A DNA stretch of 64,000 bases, taken from contig NZ_CP150481.1 in assembly GCF_047922965.1 (NCBI RefSeq), positions 2,790,001 to 2,854,000 on the forward strand, in the 5' to 3' direction. Below, piece by piece: positions 44,133 through 54,538 of this stretch (its first letter is position 1; each line of letters starts with the position of its first letter). The translations under genes were made by a program, and so were the position numbers. This DNA comes from Neptunicella plasticusilytica (lineage in GTDB: Bacteria; Pseudomonadota; Gammaproteobacteria; Enterobacterales; Alteromonadaceae). The notes beneath the pieces were generated by a model. That model saw nothing but the letters and a program-made list of their open reading frames with translations, ran no database searches and was not told the DNA's origin.

Positions 44133-47100
44133 ATGAAGAACAAAATCTGGCGATGGTTCACCTCGCATTTAACTTATTTGCTTATTGCCATTATTGTTGT
44201 TGTTCCCACCCTGTTGGGTGGTCGCTATATCTATCAACTCAATAACCAGAATTATATTCAACAGCAGCATAACCATGTAATAGACGAGATAAGTGTCACT
44301 CGCGCCAAAATGGAAGGGATAATCAATGCCAATCTACAGGTCATACAAGGGCTGATTGCGGTTATCCAAAACCAACCTGATATTAATCAGGCAGAATTTT
44401 CAGACCTGGCCAAACATATCTTTAAAAGCGAGCATCAACTCAGAAATATTGGTGCCGCGCCTGATATGGTAATTTCCATGGTTTATCCGTTTGAACAGAA
44501 TAAAGCTGCAATAGGGCTTAATTTTATGACGCATCCTGTTCAACGCGCTACCGCATTACAGGCTAAAGAATCGGGAAAGCCGATATTGGCCGGTCCGGTC
44601 GATCTGGTTCAAGGCGGACGCGGTTTTATTAGTCGCATTCCGGTCTATATCGAAGATCCTGAGTCAGGTGAAAGCTCTTTTTGGGGGCTGGTATCGGCTG
44701 TAATAGATGCGGAAGAATATTTTCAGGCATCAGGCGTAATCGAGCTAGCGTCACAATTCAAGATTGCCGTCCGGGGACGTCATGGACTGGGCGCTCAAGG
44801 TGAAGTCTTTTTTGGCGACGAAGCTGTCTTTGCCCAGCAACCGGTAACCATGGACATTAACCTGTCCACTGGCACCTGGCAAATAGCCGCTGTTCCTAAA
44901 CAAGGATGGAGTACACAGGCACCCAATACTTTTTTTACCATTGCAGTTATTAGCTGTGTTGCGCTGATTATCCTCGTTCTGCTTATGTATATTGTTCATG
45001 TATCCAGAGCTCACAAAGAAAATGAAAGTCGATTACAAGGCTTGTTCGAACTCTCTCCCCTAGGTATTTCACTTAATGATCTTGAAACAGGCACCTTTGT
45101 TGATGCCAATAAAGCGCTACTAAACTTTACCGGCTATCAAAAGGAAGAGTTTCTCAATCTGGATTATTGGCAAATGACGCCAAAGAAATATGCCGAGCAA
45201 GAGAAATTACAATTAGAAAGCTTGTTCAACAGCGGGCAATACGGCCCTTATGAGAAAGAACTGATCCATAAAGATGGACAACTGATTCCCGTTTTACTCA
45301 GTGGAATGATGATAAAAGACGCAAGCGGCAGAAAGCTGATTTGGAGTATTATTAAAGATATCACGGCCAGGAAAGCGACAGATCGCAAACTTAAGGAGCA
45401 ACAAGAACAACTGGAATTGGTGATCGAAAACACTGCAGTAGGTATTTGGGACTGGGATCTGAATACCGGTAAAACAAGCTTTAACTCGCGATGGGCAGAA
45501 ATAGTAGGTTATCGTCTGGAAGAATTACAGCCAGCCGATATCTCTACGTGGGAAAATTTACTTCATCCTGATGATCTGCAAGAGTCCAATATTCAACTAC
45601 AACAGCATATCGAAGGTAAAGACCCGCATTATCTGTGTGAAGCCCGTATGCGGCACAAAGACGGACATTGGGTCTGGATCCTGGACAGCGGCAAAATTAT
45701 TGAATGGAATAGAGATGGCAGCCCGGCACGAATGGTCGGTACCCACCTGGATATTTCAGAACAGAAAAAAGCCCAGCTGACTGACGAGAAATCCCTTAGA
45801 TTAAATCTGGCCTTGTCGGACATTATTACTAACCCGCAAGTCATAAATAACGATTGGACAGCAGCTTATCGTGTTGTGATCAAACGCGTAGCCCGTGAAC
45901 TGGATGTAGAGCGATGCAGCCTATGGTTGTTTAACCCCGAGCGGGACAAAATCAATTGCGTCAGTCTGTACATAAACTCGTTAAATGAGTTTAGCCAAGG
46001 AGGACAGCTCAACCGTCAGGATTATCCAGCCTATTTTAACCGCCTCAGTCAACAATCCATTGTGGTAGCGGATAGCGTTAAAGAAGATCCTGCAACATCC
46101 GAATTTATCCATAACAACTCCAAATCGGCCGATATACAAGCCATGCTAGATGCGGTTATTCCTGGTGCAGACGGTATGAGTGGCGTGTTATGTATTGAAA
46201 ATACTTTATCAATACGGCGATGGGATCGGGCAGACAAGAGCTTTGCCAGTACACTCGCCACTTTACTAGGCAGCTTATACGCCACTCACAAACTGAACGA
46301 GGCCAAACAGGAACTTAGTATAGCACTTGAACAGGCACGCGAGGCAGCCAAAGCCAAGAGTGACTTTTTAGCCATGATGAGTCACGAAATCCGTACCCCT
46401 ATGAACGGTATTATCGGTATGCTGGATCTATTACAAAGAGAGGATCTGGAGAAAGATCAGTTTCGTAAAGTCAATGTCGCATCGGAAAGTGCCAAATCTC
46501 TGATGATATTACTTAACGATATACTGGATTTTTCTAAAATTGATGCCGGAAAACTGGAGCTATCAATCGTTGAGTTCAATTTATTTAGCTGGCTTGATGA
46601 CACAGTGCGATCGATGGCCTATCTGGCTGAACAAAAAAACTTGGCATTGATTGTCGATACCACCCAAATAAGGCTTCTCAACGTGCTGGGAGATGCCGTT
46701 CGGCTGCGACAAATACTGGTCAATCTGCTCAGTAATGCGATCAAATTTACTGACCAGGGTCATATTAAGATTGTTTGCTCAACAATTGCACAACAGCAGC
46801 ATATTGCACTGCAAATCAGTGTTATTGATACAGGTGTGGGTATATCACAAGATAAACAGTCACAGTTATTCGAGTCATTTATTCAAGCTGATACCTCTTC
46901 AACCAGAGCCTATAGCGGAACTGGCCTGGGGTTAGCCATCTGCAAAAAATTGTGCAATTTGATGCAAGGCGATATTCATCTGAGCAGCCAATTTGGCAGT
47001 GGAAGTAACTTTGAATTTAATGTCCAGTTAAACCGGCCTGCGTCTGAACAGCCGTTACCCGATTCGTTACCGCAATCGGAAAAACCGTTAAAATGCCTGG

Positions 47101-48281
47101 TATTGGTTTCGCATCAAGAACGACGAAACAACCTGCTTCAACAACTTAGTTACTGGGATATTGACGTCGATACCATCGATAATATTAATCTGATTGAAAG
47201 CAAATACACGCAGAACCAGGATGTTAAATTAATCATATTAGTTGATATGAAAGACTGCAATGGAACAGATTTGGAGACATTGGCATCTGAGTGTCAACAA
47301 CATAAATTGGGTTTGTTAACCATTGATTCACTGGCTAATGCTTCAACTGTTCTTACAGGTAGCATAAATCTGAAATGGCCAATCACACTCAATAAACTGC
47401 ATCAAAATTTGTGTCGTCTGCTCGATGAACCTTCGGCCGTACCCCTGCAGAATCTGAAAAAATATAAAAATCCGCCAAGTAGTAAAACAATGACACAACA
47501 CCGGGTTTTACTGGTGGAAGATAACAAAGTAAATCAGGAAGTCGCTGTTGCGCTGCTCACGGAACTTGGCGCACAAGTGGCATTGGCGGAAAATGGACAG
47601 CAGGCATTGAGCTTGTTCAATGAAAATGATCAATCCTTTGATTTAATATTAATGGATTGTCATATGCCGGTTCTGGATGGATACCAGACATCATTACGGT
47701 TAAGGCAAGGTAAAGCCGGTGAGGCAGGAAAAACAGTGCCAATTATAGCGCTTACAGCCAATGCCATGTCCGGCGACGAACAGTTATGCATCGATGCGGG
47801 TATGAACGATTACCTCAACAAACCCATTAGTCTGGATAAGCTGGCTGAAAAATTGGACCAATGGTTAGGTATGGATACCTCCAATACCACACTCAAGGAA
47901 TCTGAGATACAACCATTGAATAACTCTGACGAAAGTGACTGGAATTCAGCCAAAGCGCTAAAAAGCCTGATGAACAAGCAAGATCTGCTGCTCAGATTGA
48001 CCAAAAAATTTGCCAGTCAATTGCCAGAAAATGCGCAACAAATGGCAGATGCGATAGAATCCGGTGATACCGTTCAGCTAAAATTAGTCGCCCATAGCCT
48101 CAAAGGTATCTGTGCCCAACTTGGCGCGGAAAAAATGCAACATATTTGTGCTGATATTGAACTAGCCGCCACTCGCACAGAGCTGGATAATCTGGGCTCA
48201 TTAGCGGAACAATTTAATCAGAGCCTGGCACGACTATTACCCTTGCTAAATACCTATATCGAACAACACAATAACTCGTGA
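44133..48281 (+). CDS. Hybrid sensor histidine kinase: CHASE-PAS-PAS-GAF-HisKA-HATPase-REC-Hpt
   Basis: 1382 residues. Two membrane helices (about 13-35 and 270-292) enclose a CHASE-type periplasmic sensor; then PAS (about 300-420) and PAS/PAC (about 425-545), a GAF-like domain (about 570-720), phosphoacceptor His751 in MMSHEIRTPMNG, an ATPase domain with GTGLGLAICKKL, a degenerate receiver-like stretch (about 985-1090), a receiver with Asp1175 (ILMDCHMPVLDG) and an Hpt domain with His1321 (AHSLKG). A complete His-Asp-His relay that needs an external response regulator, possibly the REC-GGDEF protein 3.5 kb away. Its end is 7 bp from the end of the next kinase. Confidence 0.88.
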   Translation: MKNKIWRWFTSHLTYLLIAIIVVVPTLLGGRYIYQLNNQNYIQQQHNHVIDEISVTRAKMEGIINANLQVIQGLIAVIQNQPDINQAEFSDLAKHIFKSEHQLRNIGAAPDMVISMVYPFEQNKAAIGLNFMTHPVQRATALQAKESGKPILAGPVDLVQGGRGFISRIPVYIEDPESGESSFWGLVSAVIDAEEYFQASGVIELASQFKIAVRGRHGLGAQGEVFFGDEAVFAQQPVTMDINLSTGTWQIAAVPKQGWSTQAPNTFFTIAVISCVALIILVLLMYIVHVSRAHKENESRLQGLFELSPLGISLNDLETGTFVDANKALLNFTGYQKEEFLNLDYWQMTPKKYAEQEKLQLESLFNSGQYGPYEKELIHKDGQLIPVLLSGMMIKDASGRKLIWSIIKDITARKATDRKLKEQQEQLELVIENTAVGIWDWDLNTGKTSFNSRWAEIVGYRLEELQPADISTWENLLHPDDLQESNIQLQQHIEGKDPHYLCEARMRHKDGHWVWILDSGKIIEWNRDGSPARMVGTHLDISEQKKAQLTDEKSLRLNLALSDIITNPQVINNDWTAAYRVVIKRVARELDVERCSLWLFNPERDKINCVSLYINSLNEFSQGGQLNRQDYPAYFNRLSQQSIVVADSVKEDPATSEFIHNNSKSADIQAMLDAVIPGADGMSGVLCIENTLSIRRWDRADKSFASTLATLLGSLYATHKLNEAKQELSIALEQAREAAKAKSDFLAMMSHEIRTPMNGIIGMLDLLQREDLEKDQFRKVNVASESAKSLMILLNDILDFSKIDAGKLELSIVEFNLFSWLDDTVRSMAYLAEQKNLALIVDTTQIRLLNVLGDAVRLRQILVNLLSNAIKFTDQGHIKIVCSTIAQQQHIALQISVIDTGVGISQDKQSQLFESFIQADTSSTRAYSGTGLGLAICKKLCNLMQGDIHLSSQFGSGSNFEFNVQLNRPASEQPLPDSLPQSEKPLKCLVLVSHQERRNNLLQQLSYWDIDVDTIDNINLIESKYTQNQDVKLIILVDMKDCNGTDLETLASECQQHKLGLLTIDSLANASTVLTGSINLKWPITLNKLHQNLCRLLDEPSAVPLQNLKKYKNPPSSKTMTQHRVLLVEDNKVNQEVAVALLTELGAQVALAENGQQALSLFNENDQSFDLILMDCHMPVLDGYQTSLRLRQGKAGEAGKTVPIIALTANAMSGDEQLCIDAGMNDYLNKPISLDKLAEKLDQWLGMDTSNTTLKESEIQPLNNSDESDWNSAKALKSLMNKQDLLLRLTKKFASQLPENAQQMADAIESGDTVQLKLVAHSLKGICAQLGAEKMQHICADIELAATRTELDNLGSLAEQFNQSLARLLPLLNTYIEQHNNS

Positions 48282-48288
48282 TTTGCCA

Positions 48289-51200
48289 CTATGATTGTGT
48301 CGCAACCACCTGTCGCATTAGCTGCGGGTACTGCTCGGCAAAGTCTTGCCAAGCCTGGTTTATTTTGTTCAAATCATTATTTTTAGCGGCACTTTCTATT
48401 GAAAAAACAATATGTTCAAGACGAGTCGCAGCAAGGCTGCCCAACGTACCACTAAATCGATGGGCAACTTCGGCTATGATCAAAAAGTTTGCTTGCTCAA
48501 TCGCCTCTGACAAGGCTTGCTGTTCAATCGGTGCAGTATCAATAAATAACGCAATGATCCTGTTTTTGAGCGTGGTATTGCCATTTATGCTTTGCATCAT
48601 TTTTGCCTGATCCCAGACAGGATCACCACTCTGATGGCTATCAGACAGCTTGACGTCACTCTCCAGTTTAGTGAACTCCTGTTTGATATTGCTCGCATTT
48701 AGCCAGCGCTGCATCGCCACCTCAAACTGCTCGATGACCAGAGGTTTAGTCAGGTAATCACTCATACCCACCTTTAAACATCGCTCTCTGTCACCTGACA
48801 TGGCACCTGCGGTGATCGCAATGATGGGAATAGATTGATATCGCGTTCCCGCTTCCCCATGACGAATTTTTTGCGTGGCAGTAAAACCATCCATAACCGG
48901 CATCTGGCAATCCATTAAAATAAAGATAAACGGGTTGTCATCAGGACATTCAATCAGGGCTTCGATGGCTTGCTGACCGTTTTCTGCCTGCACTACGTCC
49001 ACATTAAAAGCTTCTAGAAACCCCATAGCCACTTCACGATTAATCAGATTGTCATCGACCAACAGTATTTTGTTAGCAGCTAAAGCCACTTTATCGCCAC
49101 TGGAGGACGTCTGGGAAATCACATTATTGTCGTTGACTGCCGGATGCCCCGCATGGTTTAGAACATATTCCAGTTCCAGTGGTGATACAGGTTTAATCAA
49201 CTGCGTAATATTGGTCAACTCAATCGCTTTTAAACTGTCTTTAAGCAGTTGACTGGTTAACGCAATAACCTTGACTTGAGAGTTAGCTGCCAGCCAGCTA
49301 AACATCAATTGATGAAACTTGACCAACAATTTACTGTCGACGAGCAGTATATCGATAACCTCGCCGTTATCAGCATGGCTGAAGCACTTCTCCAGCTCTT
49401 GGATATCACTAGCCTCGACGACTCCATAACCCAGTTTTGTGGCTAACTTACCCAATGCAAGGCGCGACGCCTGACATGAGTCTGCAATCAACATGGTTTT
49501 GTCCTTCGCGTTACAAGCCTCACTGATTTTAGTGTCCGCTGCGACATTCAACACAATATTCATCACAAAACAGCTGCCTCGGGCAGTATCATTGCGTAGC
49601 GAGATATCGCCTTTCATCATCTGGCAAAGCTGCCGGGTAATAGACAGGCCTAATCCTGTACCACCAAATTGTCGGGTGGTACTGCTATCCGCTTGAGAAA
49701 AGGCATCAAAAATCCCGGAACGCTGCTCTGGTGTTATGCCAATGCCGGTATCCCGCACTTCACAAACCAGCTTGATTTTATTTCCCGATTGTTCAGTTCG
49801 AGCACTAAGTTCAATTTCCCCCTGATCGGTAAATTTGACTGCATTGCCGATTAAGTTGGTTAATATCTGTTTTATACGGATACTGTCGCCCACTACCTTG
49901 TTATGCCGGATATCAGCCAGATCCAAGATAGTCTCCAGTCCTTTTTCCTGAGCCCGGATCGACAACGAGGTAAACAGGGTTGCCAGGGTATCGGTCAATT
50001 CAAATTCGATTTCCTCCAGAGTCAGTTTACCCGACTCGATTTTGGATAAATCCAGTACATCATTGATCAAGCCCGATAGTGTTTCGACACTGCCTTCGGC
50101 CAGCTTTAGATAATGAAGTTGCGACTCGGATAAGGGTTGACGCTTGATCAGATTTAGCATGCCGAACATGCCATTCATCGGCGTGCGGATTTCATGGCTC
50201 ATATTGGCGACAAACGCGCTCTTGGCCCTGCTGGCAGCCAACGCCTGGTCCTTAGCCTGTTCGAGTTCCCGGGTACGCGAAATGACCTGTTGCTCCAGGT
50301 TCGCATTCATCAGTTCCACTTTGCGGGCATTAGCTTTTTGCTCAGTAATATCTCGTATAATTGCAGCAACACCGCTAATACCTGTTTGCGTCGATTGAAT
50401 AGGGGACAACGTGACGGATATATCCATCACAGAGTTGTTATCAGCGTGAGTCTGGACTTCAATGCTATCGACAGTGCGCCCAGCATAGATTTTCTCCACT
50501 GCATCGTTAATGTAACCCTGATGTTCTGGAGCAACGACAAGTTGAAACACATTTTTGCCCATTACCTGCTCTTCTGTTAACCCGAACATTTCACTGGCAG
50601 CCTTGTTCCATCCTGACACCTTTCCCTCTTTGTTCATCGCCACTATTGCATCAATGGAACCATCAACTATGGCCCGAAACTCAGATAACGTCTTGTTTAA
50701 ACTCAACTTGCTGTTGATGTAGTTTTGGTAAAGAGCCAACAACAAGACCATCGACAACGTCACCACTAGCAAGGCAATCGCCAAGGTATTCCAGCGGTTA
50801 TTGATGAGTTTTTTGACCACATTTTCAGTTATTCCTACCACTACCTCCAACCGTCGAGCACCCGCATCTCCGGGTAGCACGGCCTGATCCCGTTGATAAA
50901 AAAATGCTAAATTTGATTGAATATCGGTGCTGCTAAAAAAATCTTCAGCTTGCTCAATAACCTTTCTGCCAGGCGTATATAAATCATCCCAGGATGTCGA
51001 ACGGCCAAGTTCCAGACCAAATTGATTGTCAGCATTAGGGTGAATTACAAAGTCACCGTTGCTATCAACCAGATAAATCTGTAAATCCTGTTTTTCTCGT
51101 CCTTTGAAAGTATCCAGAAAATGGCTGGCATTGACATTGATAATCACCATGCCAAAAAATACCTGATGACTGTCAAAAACTGGCATAGCCACCCTGTAGG

Positions 51201-51822
51201 TTGGCACCAGTGGATACACCAGATGTCCATACTCACGATTCAGGTCAATTCTTGATATATAGACTTCACCCGGTTTCAGTTTTGTCACATCCTGAAAATA
51301 ATAGCGTTCCGCTTTACTCTGTAATCCTTCGTCAGCCACCACATGTACTTGACCGCCGGTTCGATCAACTCGCACGATCTCCCTACCGTTATCCGCCTTA
51401 CCAATAAAACGTAACTGGTCGATTTCCTCGTTGATATTGAGAAAAGCCGTAAATATGGTTTCTAACCTTTCACGCCAAAGGCCATATGGAGTTTTATCTT
51501 TTGGATCGATTCCATGATTTTGGGTAGCGCGGACCAAACCTTGTATGGGGGGAGTATTATAGAGAAATTTAATTTGGTAATTACTGTGTTTGAACTGCTC
51601 AACCAGTAAACTGGTTCTTTCTTTGAGCTCGATAGTTAAATACTGTTGAGATTCTTCCAATACATTCGCTCTGATCTTAACTTTAAAAAAAATCAGTAAA
51701 GCAATACAGATAGTGATCACCGCTAAACTACCGGTAATAAAAAAGCGCATCTCAATTTTCTTGCCGCCGCTTTTTAATCGCACACCCAACGAATTCCGCT
51801 CCAATATTGTTTTTGTCGTCAT
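48289..51822 (-). CDS. Hybrid sensor histidine kinase: dCache-PAS-HisKA-HATPase-REC-REC-Hpt
   Basis: 1177 residues from the ATG at 51822 (a TTG at 51852 would overlap the upstream stop). Two membrane helices (about 25-45 and 335-360) flank a Cache-type periplasmic domain that includes the segment VDSNGDFVIHPNAD. Then PAS (about 380-500), phosphoacceptor His543 (MSHEIRTPMNG), ATPase with GGTGLGLSITRQL, a first receiver that looks weak (LLVDSKLL), a second with ILMDCQMPVMDG, and a C-terminal Hpt with AHRFSGTLG. The gene follows the REC-GGDEF gene by 26 bp on the same strand, so the pair is probably one operon and one signalling path. Confidence 0.88.
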   Translation of the reverse strand: MTTKTILERNSLGVRLKSGGKKIEMRFFITGSLAVITICIALLIFFKVKIRANVLEESQQYLTIELKERTSLLVEQFKHSNYQIKFLYNTPPIQGLVRATQNHGIDPKDKTPYGLWRERLETIFTAFLNINEEIDQLRFIGKADNGREIVRVDRTGGQVHVVADEGLQSKAERYYFQDVTKLKPGEVYISRIDLNREYGHLVYPLVPTYRVAMPVFDSHQVFFGMVIINVNASHFLDTFKGREKQDLQIYLVDSNGDFVIHPNADNQFGLELGRSTSWDDLYTPGRKVIEQAEDFFSSTDIQSNLAFFYQRDQAVLPGDAGARRLEVVVGITENVVKKLINNRWNTLAIALLVVTLSMVLLLALYQNYINSKLSLNKTLSEFRAIVDGSIDAIVAMNKEGKVSGWNKAASEMFGLTEEQVMGKNVFQLVVAPEHQGYINDAVEKIYAGRTVDSIEVQTHADNNSVMDISVTLSPIQSTQTGISGVAAIIRDITEQKANARKVELMNANLEQQVISRTRELEQAKDQALAASRAKSAFVANMSHEIRTPMNGMFGMLNLIKRQPLSESQLHYLKLAEGSVETLSGLINDVLDLSKIESGKLTLEEIEFELTDTLATLFTSLSIRAQEKGLETILDLADIRHNKVVGDSIRIKQILTNLIGNAVKFTDQGEIELSARTEQSGNKIKLVCEVRDTGIGITPEQRSGIFDAFSQADSSTTRQFGGTGLGLSITRQLCQMMKGDISLRNDTARGSCFVMNIVLNVAADTKISEACNAKDKTMLIADSCQASRLALGKLATKLGYGVVEASDIQELEKCFSHADNGEVIDILLVDSKLLVKFHQLMFSWLAANSQVKVIALTSQLLKDSLKAIELTNITQLIKPVSPLELEYVLNHAGHPAVNDNNVISQTSSSGDKVALAANKILLVDDNLINREVAMGFLEAFNVDVVQAENGQQAIEALIECPDDNPFIFILMDCQMPVMDGFTATQKIRHGEAGTRYQSIPIIAITAGAMSGDRERCLKVGMSDYLTKPLVIEQFEVAMQRWLNASNIKQEFTKLESDVKLSDSHQSGDPVWDQAKMMQSINGNTTLKNRIIALFIDTAPIEQQALSEAIEQANFLIIAEVAHRFSGTLGSLAATRLEHIVFSIESAAKNNDLNKINQAWQDFAEQYPQLMRQVVATQS

Positions 51823-51848
51823 CGATTCTTGTCGAACGATGCTATAAG

Positions 51849-52772
51849 TCAACTACAAAATCGATTACGGCCTTCTGATTTAGCTTGATAGAGCAGCTTA
51901 TCGGCCCGATTAATTAGCGCCTCTGCATTCTCTTGACCACGCCGATAACAAGCAATACCAATGCTTATTGTCAATCTCCGGGTATCAGAAGCAAAATGGG
52001 GAATATTCAACTCTTTTATTGCTCCTTGAATTTTTTGGGCCATCGTCCGCGCGGCGTCAATACCAGTGGCGGGCAAGACACAAATAAATTCTTCCCCCCC
52101 ATAACGTACAACAATATCCAATGGACGCATTAATACCGACTTGAGTGCAGTTGCCACGCTTTTCAGACAATGATCACCTTCGAGATGTCCATACTTATCG
52201 TTATATTGCTTAAAAAAATCAATATCAATCAACAAGATCGATAAATCTTCACTGTTACGATCGGCATGTGCAAGTTGTTTGGAATAGTAATCTTCAAAAT
52301 AGCGGCGATTATAAATATGGGTTAATCCATCCATATAGGCCAAATCACGTAACAGGTCACTTTGTAATTTAATGGTTAACTGTGCCCGAACACGATGATG
52401 CAAAGTCAGCGGATTTACCGGCTTGTTCAGGAAGTCGATTCCCCCTGCCTCCCAACAGTCATTTTCGCTATCTTGATCTGAAACCGCAGTCACAAAAATG
52501 ATCGGTATATCACGAGTATTAGCTTCTGATTTCAGAATACGGCAGGTTTCCAAGCCATCCAGTTCAGGCATCACTACATCCAGAATGACCAGATCAGGAA
52601 CCATCTCATTGCAAAGTCTGATTGCATCGCGGCCGGAGTTGGCTACGATAACCAAATAATCATCTTCCAGTATTCCGCACAGAAACTCGGTATTAATGGA
52701 TTGGTCATCTACTACCAAAATTTTGGCCTGTGACAAGTCTTTTGCCGAATCCAGAAACGTATTTTCGCTCAA
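51849..52772 (-). CDS. Response regulator diguanylate cyclase (REC-GGDEF)
   Basis: 307 residues. Receiver domain with phosphoacceptor in LVILDVVMPELDG and Lys in FLNKPVN, then a GGDEF domain with active GGEEF (RYGGEEFICVLP) and an intact allosteric I-site RPLD five residues before it. It should make c-di-GMP when phosphorylated and be inhibited by product. Start set at TTG 52772, which has AAGGAGG 8 nt upstream; the in-frame GTG at 52817 precedes that site. First gene of a two-gene operon with the hybrid kinase at 48289. Confidence 0.9.
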   Translation of the reverse strand: MSENTFLDSAKDLSQAKILVVDDQSINTEFLCGILEDDYLVIVANSGRDAIRLCNEMVPDLVILDVVMPELDGLETCRILKSEANTRDIPIIFVTAVSDQDSENDCWEAGGIDFLNKPVNPLTLHHRVRAQLTIKLQSDLLRDLAYMDGLTHIYNRRYFEDYYSKQLAHADRNSEDLSILLIDIDFFKQYNDKYGHLEGDHCLKSVATALKSVLMRPLDIVVRYGGEEFICVLPATGIDAARTMAQKIQGAIKELNIPHFASDTRRLTISIGIACYRRGQENAEALINRADKLLYQAKSEGRNRFCS

Positions 52773-53152
52773 TATACCATCCTCCTTGTTCTTATCGCCC
52801 AAGATTATCCAGAACACCAGCTACCATGCCCTTACAGAGTTCGCCAGTCAATCGTTCGACTATTTATTTGCGAAAAATTAGTTTAAAACATCACTTCGGT
52901 TAAATTCGGTCCCACATCAAAAATCGGCAAATCATTGCCCTTTTCTCGAATACGATCCCAATATATCGGCAACGATTAGGACAGGCTGAATGTCCAGATG
53001 GGCTTTTGTTATTAAAGTGAATTGTCTTAACTAGGACCTATCTGCATTGCTATCACCTTTGTTGCTGCTGTTTTAACCATAGAATTAAATTTAGGCATAT
53101 TATTTGCCTTACTAAAATTAACTATACAGAATCATAGACGTAGGAAATATTT
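52773..53152. other. Intergenic region between REC-GGDEF and discoidin-like genes
   Basis: 380 bp with two divergent genes, so promoters for both should be here; none is convincing by eye. A 29-codon leftward frame at 52972-52883 (TTG start, ending EVMF, TAA) has protein-like composition (YWDRIREKGNDLPIFDVGPN) and may be the tail of a lost gene. Otherwise nothing recognised. Confidence 0.4.
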
Positions 53153-54031
53153 GTGATTAAAAAATTTATCAGTCTTGCAGCCTTGGCGGCTTTTTCATTA
53201 CAGGCGACCGAATCATCTACCGAAGAATATATTGGTAAAATTACCAATGTTTTTCTGGGCAAAACGGGCAACGTCAAGATAGGGGTTAACTTGACTGAAG
53301 ATGATTATATCAGTTGTGCTGACGCCAACTGGCCGATGTATTTCCCCGCGGGCGAGAGTTACTCTGACAGTTGGCTTGATTTTGTTTTTCAGGCCAAATA
53401 TTACGGCAGTACCCTGCGCATCGGTTATACGCCCAGTAATGAAAATAACTGCAGTATCGAGTATTTGGCCATAGTGGCTGACGATGGTGTCGACTCAGGC
53501 GGCGGTTCCATTGATTCGATGGTTCGGACCGGCTCCCTGGGTAACGTAGCACTTATCTATACCAATAGTCTGGTTGAAGGCAGCTACAGTGCCAGTAACC
53601 ACTATTCTGATGATATTGCGGCAGCAGCCTTTGACGGTTTTACCTTCTCCGGACAAATCAATGAAGATGCCAACAGCCCTGTGAGTCGTGGTATATGGCT
53701 GGTGAAAAAAGAAACCGATCCCAATACCAATGTCGCTTTAGATAACTGGCTACAAATTTCTTATCAGAATACCGTCAAGATCTCCGGCATGCGTATCATG
53801 ATTAACAGTAAATCGTTAGGATTGGGACGCTTGCCCAGAAACGTTATTATCCAGGCGTCTAACGATGGCAATAATTTCACTGATATGCAGTCGGTTCAGT
53901 TGATCGAAGCCGAAGATCAAGGAGTAACTTTCAACTCCGCCATCAGTTTAAAACAGTTGAGGCTAAAAATAGTGTCGAACTACGGTGACAAATTTATTGA
54001 AATAGATGAACTGGAACTATTTTCTGAATAA
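53153..54031 (+). CDS. Secreted protein with discoidin-like C-terminal domain
   Basis: 292 residues. Signal peptide (about 1-19), an N-terminal beta-rich domain (about 24-112) with two Cys, and a C-terminal domain (about 135-292) that reads like an F5/8-type C (discoidin) fold: ASNHYSDDIAAAAFDG, WLQISYQNTVKISGMRI, LPRNVIIQASNDGNNFTD and FIEIDELELFSE. Such domains bind glycans or lipids. GTG start with AGGAA about 7 nt upstream. No enzymatic domain is present, so it is a binding protein or a cut-down form of a larger one. Confidence 0.65.
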   Translation: MIKKFISLAALAAFSLQATESSTEEYIGKITNVFLGKTGNVKIGVNLTEDDYISCADANWPMYFPAGESYSDSWLDFVFQAKYYGSTLRIGYTPSNENNCSIEYLAIVADDGVDSGGGSIDSMVRTGSLGNVALIYTNSLVEGSYSASNHYSDDIAAAAFDGFTFSGQINEDANSPVSRGIWLVKKETDPNTNVALDNWLQISYQNTVKISGMRIMINSKSLGLGRLPRNVIIQASNDGNNFTDMQSVQLIEAEDQGVTFNSAISLKQLRLKIVSNYGDKFIEIDELELFSE

Positions 54032-54119
54032 AACATTGATAAAAAAGGTCAATAACACTGGCATCATTGGCGATGATACCGCTGGTCTGTTCAGTGTTAT
54101 CCTTTGGAATAAAGGCGTT

Positions 54120-54263
54120 TCAGTATAAAATTGACTGGTGCTGTGGTTGCAATGATATTAATTCAGCAGCATCCGCTTTTGCGCCAAATACCGCTGAGAC
54201 AATCAGCAATAGAACGGCAAAAAACACCCCATACAATCCGAAACCTTTGGCATTACGATTCAT
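54120..54263 (-). CDS. Short ORF with signal peptide; possible remnant of a secreted-protein gene
   Basis: 47 residues starting MNRNAKGFGLYGVFFAVLLL, a textbook signal peptide with probable cleavage after AKADA, followed by only about 16 residues (ELISLQPQHQSILY) and a TGA. AGAGAG precedes the ATG. The frame reads on past the stop without another stop for some distance, so either it is a tiny exported peptide or the 5' end of a gene that has lost the rest. Confidence 0.4.
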   Translation of the reverse strand: MNRNAKGFGLYGVFFAVLLLIVSAVFGAKADAAELISLQPQHQSILY

Positions 54264-54510
54264 AAACACTCTCTTGCATTAATTATTATTGTTGTTTTGC
54301 GCTATAAATCTAAAAAACTTGTTATTGCTCAGATACTAACCAGCATTTTGTAATATTACAACACTGGTATAGACACAATTGACGAAAAAGCAAATAAATA
54401 ATCAAAAAACAGCAAAATAATGGCTAAATAAGCGTATTTATTGGATTTTTTGGGTGACAACGCCAGATTGAGTTCGACTGGAAATAGTCAATTAACGGCA
54501 TAAGCCAGCC

Positions 54511-54538
54511 AAAAAAATCGGTGCCATTGGCACCGATT
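54511..54538 (-). terminator. purL terminator
   Basis: Perfect 10-bp stem AATCGGTGCC/GGCACCGATT with a 3-nt loop; leftward it runs into seven T. It lies 40 bp after the purL stop. Confidence 0.9.
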
